From NCBI GenBank assembly GCA_031763025.1, contig JASSKH010000009.1, positions 7,597,805 through 7,661,804 on the forward strand: 64,000 nt of DNA, given 5' to 3'. Below, one piece after another: positions 59,501 through 64,000 of the stretch. Source of the DNA: Macrocystis pyrifera. Lineage: Eukaryota > Sar > Phaeophyceae > Laminariales > Laminariaceae. The notes below the pieces were generated by a model. That model did no database searches and was not told where the DNA came from. It was given only the letters and a program-made list of their open reading frames with translations. Within the stretch, counting starts at the first letter, position 1. The number at the start of each line of letters is the position of its first letter. The position numbers and the translations under genes are program-made.

Positions 59501-62500
59501 ACGAAATTTTTTCGCGCCACTGTTTCTGTACTTTTTTTTTCTCTTGCTCTCTTTCGATGTATCATCTGAACGTTTCGTCTGCTGTTTTTTCTACGGCAAC
59601 TGACACTACAGCTAACGCTTGCCCTTTCGGCAATATTGTCTCCGGTTCCAGAACGGTGCTTCCACCGTGGAGACTATATTCGTCGACCCGAACGAGCCGG
59701 TCTTCATCCGAAACGGCCGAGACTTGGCCAACCTCTCATTCACCGATCAGCTGTACACGGAGGCTTTCCGCGCGGCGCTCATCTTGCTCACCCAAGGCGT
59801 GCTTGGGGGCTCTGTCGGCCCCTACACGGAATCCGAGCGTCAGCGGGGGTTTACTACCTTCGGCGAGTCGCACATTCTCACCCAGATGGCCTCGGCCAGC
59901 TCTGCCACGCGCCATGCGTGGTATGCTAAGGTGCGATCTTCATGTATGCGGGGGAACACCGGGTCTCGTTTCCTTTCCCGTTTGTGTGCAACTGCAATGA
60001 TTGCCCCTGTGGCGACGATGATGACTGGATCTTGGGAGTATCGTGTGTAGCACCAAACCTGACTACGTAAGCTATTTTAGGTACCATTACGGTTACGGCA
60101 GCTACTGTAATGTGTGAGCGCTGTCAAACCTATGAACGGCATTTCCGCCATGTGACTCTCCAATGATTCTTGAAGCCGATACATGTGGTTTGAGTGACAT
60201 ATAGTATACTGTATATTGAATACTGGAACCAGTTCACGGTTGTATCAATCGTTTACGACCTCACCACGGCGGACAATGCATGCTACTGGGCACGTCGCCT
60301 GCTCCAGGGAGGAAGTGGTGCACGACCACGTCGTACGGTTTAAGATCCACCTGCTGTAATCCCGGCCGCCACGTTTGACAACTGTGAGCACTACAGTAGC
60401 ACGACTTGCCATCTAATACATCTCCGAATAGCATTCACGATGATGTCGACTTATCTATACCTCCCCCCGGCCCACCAACTCGTCATAAACAACACACCAG
60501 TGGCAAGTGCACCGCGTGCTGAGGCCCGAGGCGTACGGTGGCCTCCTGCACAACACGCTCGTGGGGGACGTCATCACCCCGTTGCCGGAATCCATTCTGA
60601 AGAACACGGTCAGTATCGGACGGTGCATGTCTACACCGCTTGCTTAGAACGTTCGGCTGGAGGGATATACGACGTCGTTGTTGATAAACCTGGAGTGCTA
60701 CGATCGCCTGAACACGAAGTATTGAATACCTGCAGAACTCAGCTGCAGATACCTGAAATAAGGACCGAAACTGATGTGGCCACCAAGCGCGTATAGAAGG
60801 GAAGGGAGCAGTAATGGTCGTTGACCTACAGCGAAAGAAACGTGCAGTATGTCATGTCCGTCGGCACGTATTCGCTGTCAAATGTTTCGGTATCTGCTGC
60901 TGGCAAAAGGAGAGAAAATCATAAACACCCGTGCGCACTATCGCATGCACAATAGTTGCACTCTGCAGGGATGCTCGATGAGCAACTGATGGCGGGATAC
61001 AGCCTACCACCGTTCCGTGGACGATCGCGCGTAGTGCCGCGCTGACGTGTTTCCTTTGTTGTTTGGAACGTACTACCGATGGACGCTCGCAGGATCTTCT
61101 CTCCCGGGTGAAGAAGCACAATGCTGGACAGAACCCAGACGGCGAGAAGACCTTCCTGCTCCCCATGGCGGTCGCTGAGGGCTCTCCCACGCACCCTGCG
61201 TACCCTAGCGGGCATGCCATCAACCTCGGTGGCTACATCACCGCGCTTAAGGTAAGAGCGATCATACGCTGCCTGCGGTGGGCGATTCACTCCTTCTATC
61301 CACTTTAAACGATAAAACAAGACACATCGAGTGTGGTCTCATCACCAGTCCTATATGGTGTGAGAGCAGCGTACACGTATAGTATATCATGCAGCACGGG
61401 TGTCGTACATCTGCTGCGCTTGTGTTAGTGTCCGTGTACCCCATCCATTGTATCTCCTACCCGGGTTGTGTCCGATTTGCTTCGTATATAATCGACGCTG
61501 TAACAATAGTATCACTTCGTTTCGAAAATCTATGCCTTTGAAGCCCAAAGCACGCCATGAACCTACTTGATTTGGGCCATGGCGATACAACAACATTTGG
61601 AAATCAGCCGAGGATTCGTGCTCGAACCACGATACAGCCACGATGTTAGGCTCTTGTAACGAAACAATTTCTACCCCACCACCGCTGGAAAGTTGCCTCT
61701 ATCCCGTGGCCTGAGGCGTGACCTCACCCATATCATTTGGCGAGTGCGTGTAGTATCTTAATCCAACGTTCTCCAATCCTTCTCGGCAGGCATTCGTCGG
61801 ATTCGAGGCCGGGAAGAAGTGTTTCCCCAACCCCGTAGTCTCCAACGACGCGGGGACTGAGAGGGTTACCTTCGTGCCGACCGGAACGGAGTTCCTAGAC
61901 AAGTGCATCGACGAGAATGGCAAGCTAACAAAGGGCCTCACCATCGAAGGAGAGCTCAACAAGGTGAGGAAACAACAAAAAACGGTTTCGAGAGCACAGG
62001 TGGGATGGGCGACAAGCAGGGGAGAGTTTTTCTTTATTGGTCTGACAAAAAGGCGAAATATGGCCTGTTTCCCTGCCTGATCAGTCTATCAAATGGTTCG
62101 TTCTTCTGAAGCACGTACATTAGGCGTGTTGAGACCACTCCTTTCATCTGCGAGCTAATTCCGCCTGTCACTCGAGACAATCTCCTGGTGCGGGCACCCT
62201 TGGTGTTTAGTTTCATGCCGCAATAGCCCAAAGGAACCAATCAGGATTCTTCTCCTCTACAAGACCACTCGATCGTTCTGCTCCATCTATGGCACATTTA
62301 TGTGCAGATATATCGTTTTACGAACTTGTCGGGAGCAACTCATTCGCCATCCGTTTGACGCCCCTGAAACTTGCATTTCATTAAAGCAATAGAGGCACTC
62401 CGATAGACTATAGGACCGCCTCCTTCCTTGATCTGATGCCTGCACGCGCCCCCGCCCGTATTGTATCTTGCGACACCCCAGGTCGCCTCCAACGTGATCA

Positions 62501-63626
62501 TCGGCAGGTCAATACTCGGTGTTCACTGGAGGATGGATGGCGTCTACGGGGCCCTCATGGGAGAGACTAGCGCAGTCCGTCGCTTGCAGCAGGTGCGTTG
62601 GAATTGAGTGTTGTGTCGCGAGTCTGAGCAGTACTATCGATCATGCCTCACGTAACACCATAGCGTGTGAGGAAAGCTACACAGCATCCAAAAGGTACTC
62701 GTTGGTTGATTAGTGTCTATGCACAGAGTCTTTTTGCCTCTTCTTTACAAGCATGTTCACTCTAGTAAGAGTCGTCTTTGTGCCCTACCACCGTGCCACC
62801 CAAGGCTTGCGGTCTCGTTACCCAAACATCACTTGCCAATGACGCGTGAACACCCCGTCCGCTCTTTTGACCCAACCTCCCTGCCGCATCGTCTCACTGA
62901 CAGGAGCTGCCCGGACTTCCGGAGGCTCGCATTGTTGATGGCGCTAGCAGCGACGATATCCCCCCGGCGACGTACAAGTTCCGCCTTTACAGCGGCAAGC
63001 AGCTCGAGCTGTTCGGCTCTAACTTGTACAGGCTGGACGGTCAGCTCTGCAAGGGGAAATACACCGGGGACGACTTCTGCGACGTGAGTCGGTGTTGAAT
63101 TCTGGCTATAGTATACAGCTGGTGCTACGTGTTGTGCTACTCCAATATCTTGCGTTATACTGTGGTGGAGATACACTACGTTCGTGATATGGCCGTGGCG
63201 TTTCGCTTTCGACTTGCCGTTATGGTAAAGCAGTAATGTTTCTGCGCATCGTATATAATGACATTTGGATCGAACTCTCGACACCGTTGGTCTAAGCACC
63301 GGCTTGTCCACGGTAGTACACGCATATTCGCCTTTTGGACTGGCTCTGTCATGGTCGCTGGACGTATTTTCAGTTGCATGCTCGTTTCCATTACGATACC
63401 CAATCCTTGAGCCCTGACTGCAAGTTATGTACGAACGCACTGTTGTACAGTTGTGGCGCTGACGAACAGGCTTCCCTGTTCGCGGTTTCCCTCCCCTGCC
63501 TTGATCCAACGCGTCTCTGGACACCGTCCTGCATCGAATATTCAGGTGGTAAACAAGGACAAGTTCGACACCTTCGAAGACATCATCGAGCAAAGTGCCA
63601 CGTTCCCTCTGCACACCAAGCTATGA
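53542..63626 (+). pseudogene. Vanadium-dependent haloperoxidase copy D (2-base frameshift in exon 5)
   Basis: Exons by homology to copy B: 53542-53547, 54405-54542, 55890-56051, 57497-57651, 58075-58125, 58343-58436, 58943-59184, 59652-59930, 60501-60608, 61093-61251, 61790-61963, 62482-62592, 62904-63083, 63546-63626 (TGA). All splice sites are GT-AG and all vanadate ligands are coded in exons 8-12. The lesion is in exon 5: it is 51 nt instead of 49, because TGTCTTC of copies B and C reads TGTCTCTTC at 58081-58089. The next frame-compatible acceptor does not exist nearby and skipping the exon does not restore the frame. If the extra CT is a sequencing or assembly slip, this is a second intact gene; if real, the protein stops being made about 155 residues in, before the catalytic part. 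The C-terminal tail differs slightly from B (EDIIEQSATFPLHTKL). Confidence 0.75.
57883..58012. repeat. 65 bp tandem duplication in intron 4 of copy D
   Basis: 57883-57947 and 57948-58012 are the same 65 bp (CGCCTTCTTCAATCA at the start, CCTACCCGCCTG at the end) with one base difference. Copies B and C have a single copy. It ends about 60 bp before the acceptor of exon 5, the exon with the frameshift. Confidence 0.9.
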
Positions 63627-64000
63627 TCAGCATTACGGGCCTGGGAGGTCCCCACCGAGGCAGTTGCCTTCGATAGTGCATTATATGGCCCACGTGTCTC
63701 ATTCAGCCTTCCATGGTGCTGGATTGGGGAAAATCTTCGGCGCAACGATCATGTCAAAAAGCGTCCACTGATTGTTTTGGCGCGTTGTCGCTACCAGGTA
63801 CATTATAAGAGGCTGTTAAGAAATGCGTCGATATGACTTGTGTATCCCATTGTGCGGGGAATTTTCGTCTGTGTGCTGTCCATTGGTGTGTGCACTGTCC
63901 ACCGCTGTCTACGACAGGGTACGACATGTTTGTGAACGCAACTGGATGTGCGCGCGTAGTTGTGTTCTGTCCGTTCCGCCTCGTCGTAGCACGTCACTGT
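63627..64000. other. Start of the spacer after copy D
   Basis: Collinear with the first 370 bp after copies B and C; no gene is seen. The array probably continues beyond the window. Confidence 0.6.

Overview
This window is nuclear DNA of a eukaryote. The genes are split into many short exons with GT-AG introns, intergenic spaces are long, triplet microsatellites are common, and there are LTR retrotransposons and small inverted-repeat elements. The host genes are vanadium-dependent haloperoxidases (vHPO) of the algal bromo/iodoperoxidase type, and the intact Ty3/Gypsy polyprotein looks like those of stramenopiles. A brown alga or a related photosynthetic stramenopile is the best guess. That assignment is inference and is not proven by the sequence alone.

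The window is a head-to-tail array of one unit of about 16.35 kb, all on the + strand. Each unit has a 14-exon vHPO gene (about 10 kb) and about 6.3 kb of intergenic DNA. Four copies are visible: A (385-5098, 5' part outside the window), B (11772-22401), C (34477-47251) and D (53542-63626). Stop codons lie at 5098, 22401, 47251 and 63626. The B-to-C interval is 24850 bp; subtracting the two retrotransposons and their target duplications returns 16329 bp, close to the C-to-D interval of 16375 bp.

The spliced B model is 645 aa: a signal peptide followed by a vHPO with every vanadate ligand visible (Lys375, Arg383, Ser450-Gly451-His452, Arg531, His537, plus the second active-site His445). Only B is intact in my reading. 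A carries two single-base frameshifts and a GC splice donor. C has lost the GT donor after the PSGHA exon and has a GC donor after exon 3. D has a 2-base insertion in exon 5. The array therefore looks like one sound gene with three damaged copies, unless some lesions are assembly errors.

Each intergenic region repeats the same layout: CAG-rich tract, array of degenerate 215-235 bp repeats, conserved block of about 330 bp, GTA/GCA microsatellites around a small inverted-repeat element, then a CAG tract just upstream of the start codon. Mobile DNA has landed in individual units after they duplicated, and the other units serve as empty sites. A complete Ty3/Gypsy element with a chromodomain and identical LTRs (26507-32265) lies between B and C. 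A gag-only, Copia-like LTR element (38628-41380) sits in intron 4 of C. A 481 bp PIF/Harbinger-like foldback element (12080-12560) sits in intron 1 of B. Smaller inverted-repeat elements are present only in unit B, and a 444 bp insertion with a tRNA-like arm lies downstream of A.
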